From Spirochaetia bacterium (GTDB lineage: Bacteria > Spirochaetota > Leptospiria > Turneriellales > JAOUOS01), in the NCBI GenBank assembly GCA_029880265.1, contig JAOUOT010000019.1:1-56935 (forward strand): a DNA stretch of 56,935 nt, given 5' to 3'. The translations under genes and the position numbers were made by a program. The notes under the pieces were generated by a model that saw only the letters and a list, made by a program, of their open reading frames with translations, ran no database searches and was not told the origin of the DNA. Of this stretch, positions 46,961-56,004 are shown piece after piece (within the stretch, counting starts at the first letter, position 1; every line of letters starts with the position of its first letter).

Positions 46961-48091
46961 ATGGGAACCTATAAAAAAAAATATTTAATTATATTCACTG
47001 TCTCAAATTTAATATTATTTAATCAATGCGCATCGCCAAAGGGATGGAAAGGAAGTTCATATCTCTACGGCTCAGGAAGCTACGGAAGCCTTTTTGCCGG
47101 AAAGAAAACGGTGCGCGTAAAAATTCACGAAGGCAAACCTGTTGAAATTGATTTCATGGGAGAATTTGAAGTCGTGCAAATTGACAGAAGAAGATTTCAA
47201 AAGAAAGGAACTTATCTGCCAAATTCGACGGTTCATTTAAGCGGTAAAAATAAGAAATTTAAGATAGGCAAAAAAATATACAGCGGAGATATTGCTGTAC
47301 AGAAATCTGCCGAAAATTTCTTGTATATTAATCATGTTTCAGAAGACAGCTACTTAATATCGGTTGTCGGGCATGAAATGAACGATTCATGGCCGCAAGA
47401 AGCGTTAAAGGCCCAAACTGTAGTGGCAAGAACGTATTTATATCAAAGAATGCTTGAGAACAGCCGAAAAGAATATGATGTCGATGGCACAACGAATAAT
47501 CAGGTTTACGGCGGCAAATTAAAAGACGAAAATAATTTAGAGTTGGCCGTTCAAAAAACCTCCAGAGAAGTCATAATGTATAACGGGACAATCGCCGATG
47601 TTTTTTTTCACTCAAGCTGCGGAGGGCATACCGAAGATTCAGAATCGGTATGGCAGAAGCCGCACCCGTATTTAATCGCGAAAAAGACAGGCCATTGTCA
47701 GGACGCAAAAGACTTTCAATGGTCCGAAACCTTTTCGAAACATACCATTGAAACGAAGCTTAAAATAAAAGACTTAAAAAATATAAAAGTTAAAAGTCGC
47801 ACCCGTTCAGGCAGAGCAGAAACAGTGGTTTTTACGGCAAAAAATAAATCGCGCGAAATATTGTCAGAAGACCTTCGAAAAAATCTGGGATTAAAATCGA
47901 CTTTTTTTGACATGAGAGTAAACAGTGATAAAGTAGAAGTTTCGGGAAGAGGTTATGGGCATGGGGTGGGCATGTGTCAGTGGGGCAGTAAAAATTTGGC
48001 CGATAATAAGAAAGTCAACTATAGGCAGATACTAAGGTTTTATTTTCCCAATACGCGCGTTGGCAGAATGAGTTTTCCCATGGTTGTATAA
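46961..48091 (+). CDS. SpoIID/LytB-domain lipoprotein
   Basis: A 376-residue exported protein with lipobox LILFNQC. The SpoIID domain (lytic transglycosylase-like wall enzyme) shows VVGHEMNDSWPQEALKAQTVVARTYLYQR, VDGTTNNQVYGG, FHSSCGGHTEDSESVW and GRGYGHGVGMCQWGSKNLA. In non-sporulating bacteria such proteins cut denuded peptidoglycan. A TTG at 46958 is an alternative start. No separate promoter; read with xer. Confidence 0.92.
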   Translation: MGTYKKKYLIIFTVSNLILFNQCASPKGWKGSSYLYGSGSYGSLFAGKKTVRVKIHEGKPVEIDFMGEFEVVQIDRRRFQKKGTYLPNSTVHLSGKNKKFKIGKKIYSGDIAVQKSAENFLYINHVSEDSYLISVVGHEMNDSWPQEALKAQTVVARTYLYQRMLENSRKEYDVDGTTNNQVYGGKLKDENNLELAVQKTSREVIMYNGTIADVFFHSSCGGHTEDSESVWQKPHPYLIAKKTGHCQDAKDFQWSETFSKHTIETKLKIKDLKNIKVKSRTRSGRAETVVFTAKNKSREILSEDLRKNLGLKSTFFDMRVNSDKVEVSGRGYGHGVGMCQWGSKNLADNKKVNYRQILRFYFPNTRVGRMSFPMVV

Positions 48092-48230
48092 TCTAAAAAT
48101 TGTATTTGCGTCTGATATAAAAAACTCGTTTTCAGCCAAAAGTTAAAACAAAAAGTGGCTAAGTACGCCTCTTTAAGAAACCGGCCAGATTTAATAAATT
48201 TAATAAAGAAAAATAAAAAGCAGAAAATAA

Positions 48231-50192
48231 ATGAAAGTATATTGGCGAATACTAAGATATATTCTACCTTATAAAAAAGGATTTCTAATAGGGGTTAGTC
48301 TCTCTCTGTTTGTTTCTATTTTTAACGCGGTGAGTCTTACGTCGTTAAAACCAATCTTTGATATTTTTAGCACGCCAAAAGATCAGCCTTTTCAAATTGT
48401 ATTAAAAGAAGACGATGTTCTTGTTTTGTTAAAAGCGGGGTTTGAAAACAGGTTAGAAGATTTGTATAAGCAAAGAAAAAATACTATTGAAATCGATAAG
48501 TTCAATGAATTGCGAATCAATAAATTTTCCGACGAGTTGAGTTTTTTTGACAAAATAAAGCTTTTAACGGCCAAAATGAAATTATTCGCAAATGAAATAT
48601 TCATAAATATAAAACCTTTTACCTTGCTCGCGTATATTTGCCTGGGCATTGTTCCTATTTATTTTTTAAGACTTGCCTCGGTTATAGGAACGGTGCATTT
48701 TATCGCCTCTACCGGTTTAAGAGCCGTAAGAGACATACGCGAAAAATTGTATTTAAAGTTATTAGAGCTGCCCGTTTCATTGTTTGTTAAAGAAAAAACG
48801 GGTATTTTAATGAGTAGAATAATCAATGACGTTACGGTGGTTTCAGACTCGATTTCGCATGAACTGAGAATTTCGTTAATTAATATATTTATAATCATAA
48901 CGCATTTATTGGTTTTAACCATGATAAGTTATAAAATGGTACTTGTTGTTTTCATTATTGTTCCTATCGTGCTTTTGCCGGTAAATCATATCGCAAAAAA
49001 AATTAAAAGTATAACAACAAACGAACAGAGTCGTCTGGCCGATTTAAACGGACATTTGCAGGAAGTCATTACGGGTATAAGGGTCATACGGGCCTTCGGT
49101 ATGGAAAACTATGAAAAAACCCGCTTTAGCTTTATTAACGACGATTTGTTTAGTCAAACATATAAATACCGTCTATATCATACAATAAGCCCGGCTATTG
49201 TCGAGTTTGCCACTTCTTTTATTGTAATCGGTATTTTGTTATACGGCGGCTTTCATATAATTGAAGGCGAACATACATTAGGAGATTTTACGGCATTTTT
49301 ATTTACGCTTTTGGTATTATTAAGTCCTATAAAGCAAATGGCTACCTGGTATAATACGGTAAACAGAGCCATTGCCGCCGGCAATAGAATTTTTGAAATA
49401 ACTGATATGCCGCCTGAAATTAAAGAATTAAATAATCCGAAAAAAATCGGCATCTTAGAGAAAACCATACGATTTAAGAACATAGACTTTCAATATAAAG
49501 AAAGCGATCATACAGTTTTAAAAAATATCAACTTTGAAACAAAAATCGGTAAAACCGTAGCCATTGTCGGACACTCCGGGGCGGGAAAATCAACTTTAGT
49601 CGATTTAATACCCAGGTTTTATGATCCTGGTAAGGGTAAAATTGAGTTTGACGATATTGACATAAAGAATTTTGCGCTTAAAGATCTGAGAGATAAAATA
49701 GGGGTAGTTACGCAGGAAATATTTCTTTTTAACGGCACTATAAAAGAAAATATATCTTACGGAAGAAAAGATATTGAATTAAAAGAGATTATAAAAGCTT
49801 CAAAAATGGCATATGCGCATGAATTTATTGATAAATTACCCGAGAAGTATGATACGCTTATAGGCGAAAGAGGTCTTATGCTATCGGGCGGGCAAAGGCA
49901 GAGAGTTTCAATTGCAAGGGCTCTTCTAAAAGATCCTGAAATACTGATTTTAGACGAGGCAACAAGCGCTTTAGATATTCAATCTGAAAGACTTGTGCAA
50001 AAGGCTCTTGAAAAACTGATGGAAAATCGAACAACATTTGTAATTGCGCATAGATTATCGACGATTTATAAAGCCGATATTATCTTAGTGTTAGATAAGG
50101 GACAAATTGTTCAAACGGGAACCCACAAACAGCTAATAAAAAAGAAGGGACTATATCAAAAATTATATGAAATGCAATTTCAGGATCATTAA
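48231..50192 (+). CDS. msbA: MsbA-type ABC exporter (lipid flippase)
   Basis: A 653-residue fused transmembrane-ATPase exporter. Six helices, with an insert of about 60 residues after TM1 (residues ~45-110) that is longer than usual. The nucleotide domain has GHSGAGKSTLVDLIPRFYDP, VVTQEIFLFNGTIKENISYG, LMLSGGQRQRVSIARALLKDPEILILDEATSALD and the H-loop AHRLST. Likely flips lipid A core or lipids across the inner membrane. Two bases before the barrel gene. Confidence 0.9.
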   Translation: MKVYWRILRYILPYKKGFLIGVSLSLFVSIFNAVSLTSLKPIFDIFSTPKDQPFQIVLKEDDVLVLLKAGFENRLEDLYKQRKNTIEIDKFNELRINKFSDELSFFDKIKLLTAKMKLFANEIFINIKPFTLLAYICLGIVPIYFLRLASVIGTVHFIASTGLRAVRDIREKLYLKLLELPVSLFVKEKTGILMSRIINDVTVVSDSISHELRISLINIFIIITHLLVLTMISYKMVLVVFIIVPIVLLPVNHIAKKIKSITTNEQSRLADLNGHLQEVITGIRVIRAFGMENYEKTRFSFINDDLFSQTYKYRLYHTISPAIVEFATSFIVIGILLYGGFHIIEGEHTLGDFTAFLFTLLVLLSPIKQMATWYNTVNRAIAAGNRIFEITDMPPEIKELNNPKKIGILEKTIRFKNIDFQYKESDHTVLKNINFETKIGKTVAIVGHSGAGKSTLVDLIPRFYDPGKGKIEFDDIDIKNFALKDLRDKIGVVTQEIFLFNGTIKENISYGRKDIELKEIIKASKMAYAHEFIDKLPEKYDTLIGERGLMLSGGQRQRVSIARALLKDPEILILDEATSALDIQSERLVQKALEKLMENRTTFVIAHRLSTIYKADIILVLDKGQIVQTGTHKQLIKKKGLYQKLYEMQFQDH

Positions 50193-50194
50193 AA

Positions 50195-51001
50195 ATGAGA
50201 ATTGAGTTTAAGAAAAATATAATCTTAATATGTTTATTATTCTTAATTCCTTTTAATATATATTCGGTTGAATTTGAAGTAGATTTATCTATGGGAATAG
50301 GAAAGCGATTCAGCGATAAATTTGATAAAGTATGGCCCTATATTACCAATGACCCGAATATAAACGCAGAAGACATAAGCGCTAAAGAACTTACATATTT
50401 TAGAGAAGCCGCTTCTTTTTATGGAACCGTTTACATTAGCCCGTTTTTTGGGCATTATTTGGGGCTACAATGCAATTTATCAATTCCTTATCGTCAAATT
50501 AACGTAATACAAAAAATAAATGATTTCAGTCATACATGGATGGTAAATATGTGGGCGCTTGCGCCCTCTTTTTCCTATAAAATATATCCATTATCTGAAA
50601 GCTTAGAAGACGAGAAATTTTATATCTCAATAGACGCGGGCGTTAATATTATGTGGATGGATATTAGTCACTCATATGAAACGGTATCGGAACCCGGTTT
50701 AGAAATATATACATTTAAGAAGAATATCGCTCCACGATTTGCCGTAAAAAGCGGAACCAAGTATAATATTACAAGTTATTTCAAAATCTTTATTGAAGCT
50801 GGCGTGGATATTTCCAGACATGACGATTTAGAAGGAACAGCCGATATCAATGGAACGGTTTCAGAAATCTCGCTTAAAAATTCATCGTCGACGCTTTTAG
50901 CCGCCAATGAAAGCTCAACAGATTCATTTGCCGATTTTAATACCAGTGTTTTATGGGTTTCGCAGGTCGTTATTAATACGGGATTTTCTTTTGTTTTTTA
51001 A
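50195..51001 (+). CDS. Outer-membrane-barrel-like protein
   Basis: A 268-residue precursor with a signal peptide (ILICLLFLIPFNIYS) followed by alternating amphipathic beta strands. It ends in NTGFSFVF, with the C-terminal Phe favoured by the BAM machinery. Family not recognised; likely an 8-10-stranded barrel. It follows msbA by 2 bases and ends at a terminator, so it belongs to that transcript. Confidence 0.65.
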   Translation: MRIEFKKNIILICLLFLIPFNIYSVEFEVDLSMGIGKRFSDKFDKVWPYITNDPNINAEDISAKELTYFREAASFYGTVYISPFFGHYLGLQCNLSIPYRQINVIQKINDFSHTWMVNMWALAPSFSYKIYPLSESLEDEKFYISIDAGVNIMWMDISHSYETVSEPGLEIYTFKKNIAPRFAVKSGTKYNITSYFKIFIEAGVDISRHDDLEGTADINGTVSEISLKNSSSTLLAANESSTDSFADFNTSVLWVSQVVINTGFSFVF

Positions 51002-51002
51002 A

Positions 51003-51036
51003 ATAAAAAAGGGGCCTTAGACCCCTTTTTTATTTT
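51003..51036. terminator. Bidirectional intrinsic terminator
   Basis: A-run, GGGG (51011-51014), 7-nt loop, CCCC (51022-51025), T-run; the flanking A/T runs pair and serve convergent genes on both strands. Confidence 0.92.
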
Positions 51037-51042
51037 AATTCA

Positions 51043-51705
51043 TTATCGAATTCTCATTTTTCTCTTGGCGCCAAGCCAAGTTCCAAATCTTCTTTCGATT
51101 AATTTAGAAGAAATGTACACATCTTCAACATAATTATGTTTTTCATACATTTCTTTTGAAAAAATCTTTTCTGGAGATTCTTTTCTGTTGAAAAGGTCGT
51201 AGACTTTTCTTACATGATCAACAATTTGGTCATGGGTTAAACCGCGGCTTCTGCCAATAGGAATATTTAGTTCTCTAAGCAGATTGCTCCATGAGCCGAA
51301 TCTTTTTAATATCACGGCTAGCGAAAATCGCGCACCAAGTTTTTCGTTATAAATTTGAAAATCTTTCATACGAAAAGTTTTTTCTTGACCTTTATAACGA
51401 GAAGACTTTTTGCCGGATAATTGAAATTGCTTATAAACTTTTTTTACATAAGCGGCAATTTCTTCTTTTGAGAATTCTTTGTACTGTCTGAAACCCAATG
51501 GGATATCGGCTGATTGAAGACAGCTGTTCCAACCGCCCATCTTTTTCACGTATACGTCTATATACATATGTGAATTTTCATTTAAGCGATTGTAATGTCT
51601 GATGGTAAACCTTTTCGGGTCGCCACCGTCTTTAAGAAACTGTTTATAGATTTTCTTAAGATGATCTAAAGCTTCTTTTTTGTCAATTTTTCTTCTGGCA
51701 GGCAT
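51043..51705 (-). CDS. Protein of three homing-endonuclease-associated-like repeats
   Basis: A 220-residue basic protein made of three ~65-70-residue repeats. Each has a helix (LKKIYKQF, VKKVYKQF, VRKVYDLF), a variable linker, then a second helix with G-x-W (GGWNSCLQSADIPLG, GSWSNLLRELNIPIG, GTWLGAKRKMRIR). This resembles the homing-endonuclease-associated repeat, a small DNA-binding fold. No nuclease motif is present. Good AAGGAG ribosome site. Probably a DNA-binding protein (inference). Confidence 0.6.
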   Translation of the reverse strand: MPARRKIDKKEALDHLKKIYKQFLKDGGDPKRFTIRHYNRLNENSHMYIDVYVKKMGGWNSCLQSADIPLGFRQYKEFSKEEIAAYVKKVYKQFQLSGKKSSRYKGQEKTFRMKDFQIYNEKLGARFSLAVILKRFGSWSNLLRELNIPIGRSRGLTHDQIVDHVRKVYDLFNRKESPEKIFSKEMYEKHNYVEDVYISSKLIERRFGTWLGAKRKMRIR

Positions 51706-51827
51706 TCTATTTATCTCCTTAAAGTTTATTTTATATTATAATAATATAAAACCGTACATTAAATTCGATTTACATGTGATTCGCTAAATTTATTTATGAT
51801 TAAACCATTGGGGTTATATTAATCATG

Positions 51828-51856
51828 TTGTCAAGACAAAAAAATAGGTATAAAAT
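51828..51856 (+). promoter_or_regulatory. Putative promoter for the DUF4175-like gene
   Basis: TTGTCA (51828-51833), 17 bp, TAAAAT (51851-51856), 38 bp before the ATG. Confidence 0.5.
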
Positions 51857-51893
51857 AAAATACTAAAAGGAACAGGCGGTTATACGTAAAAAA

Positions 51894-54800
51894 ATGAAAG
51901 AAAAGACAAAATTACAATGCATAAAGCATCAAATATATTTGTATAACATTTTCAATTTCTTAAGTATATCTTTAATTGTCATATTAATGCTTTCATTAGG
52001 AAGCCTTGCGGACGTTATATTTCAATGGTCAAAAGCGCAGAAAATAATCATAGCTATTGCGTTGTTTTTTATCGTTTTATCGATTATTTATTATAAATAT
52101 AGAAATTATTTTGAGAAAATATTATTAAAAGCTTCACAGACCCATAAAACTATAAAAAAATATTTAAACTATTCCCCCTTTGTTTTGCATGATATTGAAA
52201 ACGGAAAAGTGCATGCAGAAAAAAATCATGCGTTTAAAGAGTTTTATGGGCATTGGTTGAAAAAGATCTACGATGAAGACAGAAGTTTTTTTAACATTAA
52301 AGATAAAAAATATATATTTCTAAAAAATTATGGATATCGCTGGATTTTGCTGTTCATGTTCGTTTTACTTTCTGTAATATTTAATATGTCTTTTGGAATA
52401 TCAAATTTACGCATCATAGACTATTCGTTTTCTAATATCATCTCTGAAGAAGAGATAATTATAAATCCTAAACGGGGTTTCTTCTTCTATGGACAGCCTT
52501 TAACGATAAATATTAAAATTAAAAACAATAAATATGACTTTTTAGGCATTGAGCTAAAAAAGGGAGGCGTTTATTATCCCCAAAAAGAATGGAAGATTCA
52601 TAGAAAGGCAGGCGAAAAAGAATATGATATCATAAACGAATTTTTATCAGAAAATATTACTTTTAGAGCGGTTTTTATTCGGGGTATTGAAAGATTTTAT
52701 TCAGATTCATACGAAATACGAATCTCTTATCCGTCTAGTTTCAAGAGCGTCGAATTTTTAATAGATCCTCCGAAATATACAGGTTTAGGCGCTTATAAAG
52801 AAAATAAAAATATATTTCGGGTATACTACGGCAGTTTAATCAAAGCGAAAATTAAAACCAACGGAACGGCAAAAATCAGTTTGCAAAATAAAGAATTAAG
52901 ACCTGTAAGACGAGATGAGAATATATCTGAATTTGAATATTCTATGATATATAATTCAAAAGAGCCTAGACAAATACAGTTTTATTTAGAGAGCGAAAAT
53001 AAAAATAAAGAAGAGAATATTCGACAAAAAAGTCCCGTTTATGAAGTTTTTCCCATTGAAGATTTAAAACCTTCGGTTAAAATTTTGGGAAATACCCCAG
53101 ACAATATGAAAATTCAAATACCCGAAAAATCAGTTTTGAGTTTTAAATATGAAATTACGGAAGATTTTGGACTAAAAGAAGTTTTTATTGTCTTTCTTAA
53201 AGATAATAAAACGATACGAAAAACCAAAATACCTTTAACAAAAGCGCCAGTTGTCGAAAATAACTTAAAAACATGGCGAAACTCCGCGCAAATATCTTTA
53301 AGCGGAGTTAAAGAAAAAAATTATATGATTTATTTGTGCGCTACCGATAACTCGCAAATACCCGATAAGTATTTTTGGGAAAAAAATTTCGGTATAGGTC
53401 AAAAATCAATTTCTATGCCTATTGAAATTATGATTCCGGAAAATGAAATAACCGAAGAAAACTGGGATAATAAACTTCAAAGCGAGATGGTTTCAGAGCT
53501 TGAAACGATTATAACGAAATATCAGGAGTCTGAAAATGAATTGCCCGCCTTAATTGAAAGTCTGCAAAATAAAGACGAAAATGTACAGAAAGAAGAAATA
53601 AAAAAATGGATAAACAAACGAGATTCGATTAAAGAAGAGTTAAAAGAATATAAAAATCGGATGAATACAAATATTCTGCCTGATACAGAAAGGCAAACGC
53701 TCGAAAAAAAAGAAACGGAAAACGAAATGAAAAGCGTATTAGACGAAGAAATCTCCCGTAAAGAAAAAGAGCTTATGAAATTAATGAAGAATTTTTCGGA
53801 AAATTTTGTAGAGGCTCAGGAAAGTATAAAATCGATATCTAAACGAGAATATTTAGACAGCTTAAATAATTCATTAGAAAGGCTAAAAAAGTTATTAACG
53901 CTAAAAAAGTTAAGTCGTCTTCAGAACTTATTAGATAAACAAATTGAAAAATTTAATTCGATGCAAAAGAAAATAATTTATGACGATAAACGTAATTCTA
54001 AAAAAATTATAAAAGAAACCGAAGAAAGAAAAAAAGACTATAATGAAATAAAAAATATAGCGAAAGAATATCTGGAAGAAGTAAGAAAAGAACTACAAAA
54101 AGATATTTTACCCTCAAAAGCGTTAGACGAAAAGTGGGAGATTCACGCTAAAAAGGCCGTTGAAAATATTTCTATTGAGAATTATACGGAATCTTTAAAA
54201 TCATTGGGTCAAATGACTTCGGTTATAGAAGAATGGAAAAACAATATAACAAATATCGCAAAAGATCTTGGATTAGACGATCTTAAAAAAGTAGTTCAAT
54301 TAAATTATCGTACGGCTTTTAAGATCAATGAGGTATCAAAGGTTATTGAAGAACTTTCAGATGAAAAATTGAACCAGGCAAATAATCTAAAAGAAAACGT
54401 AAAAGATTTTGGGTTAGACGCAAGTCTTTTGAAAAATTCATATTTGGACGCCTTTTCTAATTATCTGGATGAAATGAAAAAACAAGGGATGATAAAAGCT
54501 CAAACGGTTGCCAAGTTAACGCAGCCGGTATTCTATTTAGATAAGATTATAGAGTCTGCCGAAAGCGGTCTTGTTTTGAGCGTCAAGAATTATAAGAAAT
54601 CTCTCTTATGGAAATTAAATCTGGCCTCATTGGAATTGTTGAAAGAAATGGGACAGATGAGAATGACAATGGCGAAAATAGGGCAGGGAAGGCGACAAAA
54701 TGAAATGAATAAAGCCGGCTCAGGACAAAGAAAAATAATGGAAGAACTGCAAAAATTAGGCGAAAATGAAGCAAAGAAAAGCGAAGCATTAAATTCTGCG

Positions 54801-55226
54801 GAAAACGCTTATTTGAACAATTTAAAAATGAGACAAGAAAATATAAAAAAACAGTTAGAGAAAATATTGGCAGAAAAAGAGATTGAAGACAGCAGCGAAA
54901 AAAAAGAAATAGAGTCATTATTAAATCAAATAAATGAGATGAAAGAAGACTTGTTTAAAATAAAAGATAAAAGCGACTTGAAAAAATTTAGCCGCAAATA
55001 CGAAAAAGAAAAATTTATTCGTTATAAAAAAAGTATTCAAAATAAAGACGAATTCTCGAATCAAAGAGAGGCTGAAAAGCCATTTGAATATCAAATCAAG
55101 GCTCCTCCCGAAAATATCTTGCCAAAGAAAAATAAAGCAGTCATAATGTCGGCTGAAGAAGGTTTTTCTGAAATTCAAAGACTATTTTTCAGAAACTACA
55201 TTGAAAATTTAGAGAAGCAAGACTAA
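51894..55226 (+). CDS. DUF4175-like large membrane coiled-coil protein
   Basis: An 1110-residue protein. Two helices near the N-terminus (~22-66) and a third (~150-170) anchor it. A beta-rich exterior part (~180-520) has Ig-like FLIDPPKYTGL and an FKYEITEDFGLKEVFIVF segment. From ~530 to ~1060 it is Lys/Glu-rich coiled coil. This layout and the DPPxYTG-type motif match DUF4175 proteins found in many Gram-negative genomes; function unknown, probably in the envelope. Convergent 4-base overlap with the next gene. Confidence 0.7.
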   Translation: MKEKTKLQCIKHQIYLYNIFNFLSISLIVILMLSLGSLADVIFQWSKAQKIIIAIALFFIVLSIIYYKYRNYFEKILLKASQTHKTIKKYLNYSPFVLHDIENGKVHAEKNHAFKEFYGHWLKKIYDEDRSFFNIKDKKYIFLKNYGYRWILLFMFVLLSVIFNMSFGISNLRIIDYSFSNIISEEEIIINPKRGFFFYGQPLTINIKIKNNKYDFLGIELKKGGVYYPQKEWKIHRKAGEKEYDIINEFLSENITFRAVFIRGIERFYSDSYEIRISYPSSFKSVEFLIDPPKYTGLGAYKENKNIFRVYYGSLIKAKIKTNGTAKISLQNKELRPVRRDENISEFEYSMIYNSKEPRQIQFYLESENKNKEENIRQKSPVYEVFPIEDLKPSVKILGNTPDNMKIQIPEKSVLSFKYEITEDFGLKEVFIVFLKDNKTIRKTKIPLTKAPVVENNLKTWRNSAQISLSGVKEKNYMIYLCATDNSQIPDKYFWEKNFGIGQKSISMPIEIMIPENEITEENWDNKLQSEMVSELETIITKYQESENELPALIESLQNKDENVQKEEIKKWINKRDSIKEELKEYKNRMNTNILPDTERQTLEKKETENEMKSVLDEEISRKEKELMKLMKNFSENFVEAQESIKSISKREYLDSLNNSLERLKKLLTLKKLSRLQNLLDKQIEKFNSMQKKIIYDDKRNSKKIIKETEERKKDYNEIKNIAKEYLEEVRKELQKDILPSKALDEKWEIHAKKAVENISIENYTESLKSLGQMTSVIEEWKNNITNIAKDLGLDDLKKVVQLNYRTAFKINEVSKVIEELSDEKLNQANNLKENVKDFGLDASLLKNSYLDAFSNYLDEMKKQGMIKAQTVAKLTQPVFYLDKIIESAESGLVLSVKNYKKSLLWKLNLASLELLKEMGQMRMTMAKIGQGRRQNEMNKAGSGQRKIMEELQKLGENEAKKSEALNSAENAYLNNLKMRQENIKKQLEKILAEKEIEDSSEKKEIESLLNQINEMKEDLFKIKDKSDLKKFSRKYEKEKFIRYKKSIQNKDEFSNQREAEKPFEYQIKAPPENILPKKNKAVIMSAEEGFSEIQRLFFRNYIENLEKQD

Positions 55227-55948
55227 AATAATCTTAAAAATAAAAAAGAGAATCCTAAATAAACTCCAAAGGCAATTTTAGTTTTTCCTTTTAATAAGAT
55301 TTGACGATGTATGATCATATATGTTATTATTCCCAATAACGAACCAAGAGTAGGAAGAAACAACGAGTATGGATATCCTACGGCAATGCATAACGCAAAA
55401 GTTAATCGAATATCGGCTATACCCAATTTGTTCCCCGAAAAAAAACGGATGCCGTAAAAGGCAAAATACCAAAAAAATGCTGTAAGTAGATCAAATTTCA
55501 AGCTTATAGAATTCAAATTATCCGCTCGAATAAGAAAACTTTCAAAAAGTCCCAGGCATAGAATAAACAAAATACTCTCAGTGGGAATCAGAAAAAAAGC
55601 TTTATCGGTTTGAATTAAAACATAAATGGCTATATAATAAAAACCGGTGGATAAAATGAAATATAAATCAGGATGGTTGTATGCTAAAATTAATCCATAA
55701 AGAAACGACAGAGATTCTTCAATGGGATATTTTACCGGAATCTGTTCAAGGCAATATGGGCATTTTCTTCCCGAAAAAAAATAACCGAATATCGGCGGTA
55801 AATACCAGAACTTTATGGGCTTATGACATCTCTCACAAAAAGAACGAGATTGTAGTATGTATCTCCATTTGTTATTAATATTTTTACGGCTTTTTTTGTA
55901 AAAAGCGTTTAATATTCTATGCGAGAAGGAACCTGAAAACGACGCCAA
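55223..55948 (-). CDS. A24 prepilin peptidase-like protein
   Basis: The TTG start at 55948 gives 241 residues, but the same frame runs on upstream through a first transmembrane helix (IFFIFLSGTYFALLASFSGSF) to an ATT at 55999-56002 with AGGA ahead of it. The zinc-ribbon domain is present (CERCHKPIKFWYLPP, CPYCLEQIPVKYPIEE). First catalytic Asp is in QTDKAFFLIP. The second motif reads KLGIADIRL, i.e. G-x-A-D in place of G-x-G-D. It would cleave and methylate type IV pilins or pseudopilins at the inner membrane. No pilin genes nearby. Confidence 0.8.
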   Translation of the reverse strand: MASFSGSFSHRILNAFYKKSRKNINNKWRYILQSRSFCERCHKPIKFWYLPPIFGYFFSGRKCPYCLEQIPVKYPIEESLSFLYGLILAYNHPDLYFILSTGFYYIAIYVLIQTDKAFFLIPTESILFILCLGLFESFLIRADNLNSISLKFDLLTAFFWYFAFYGIRFFSGNKLGIADIRLTFALCIAVGYPYSLFLPTLGSLLGIITYMIIHRQILLKGKTKIAFGVYLGFSFLFLRLF

Positions 55949-56004
55949 TAGAGCAAAATAAGTTCCACTTAAAAAAATAAAAAAGATTTTTTCGTAAATA
56001 ATGA

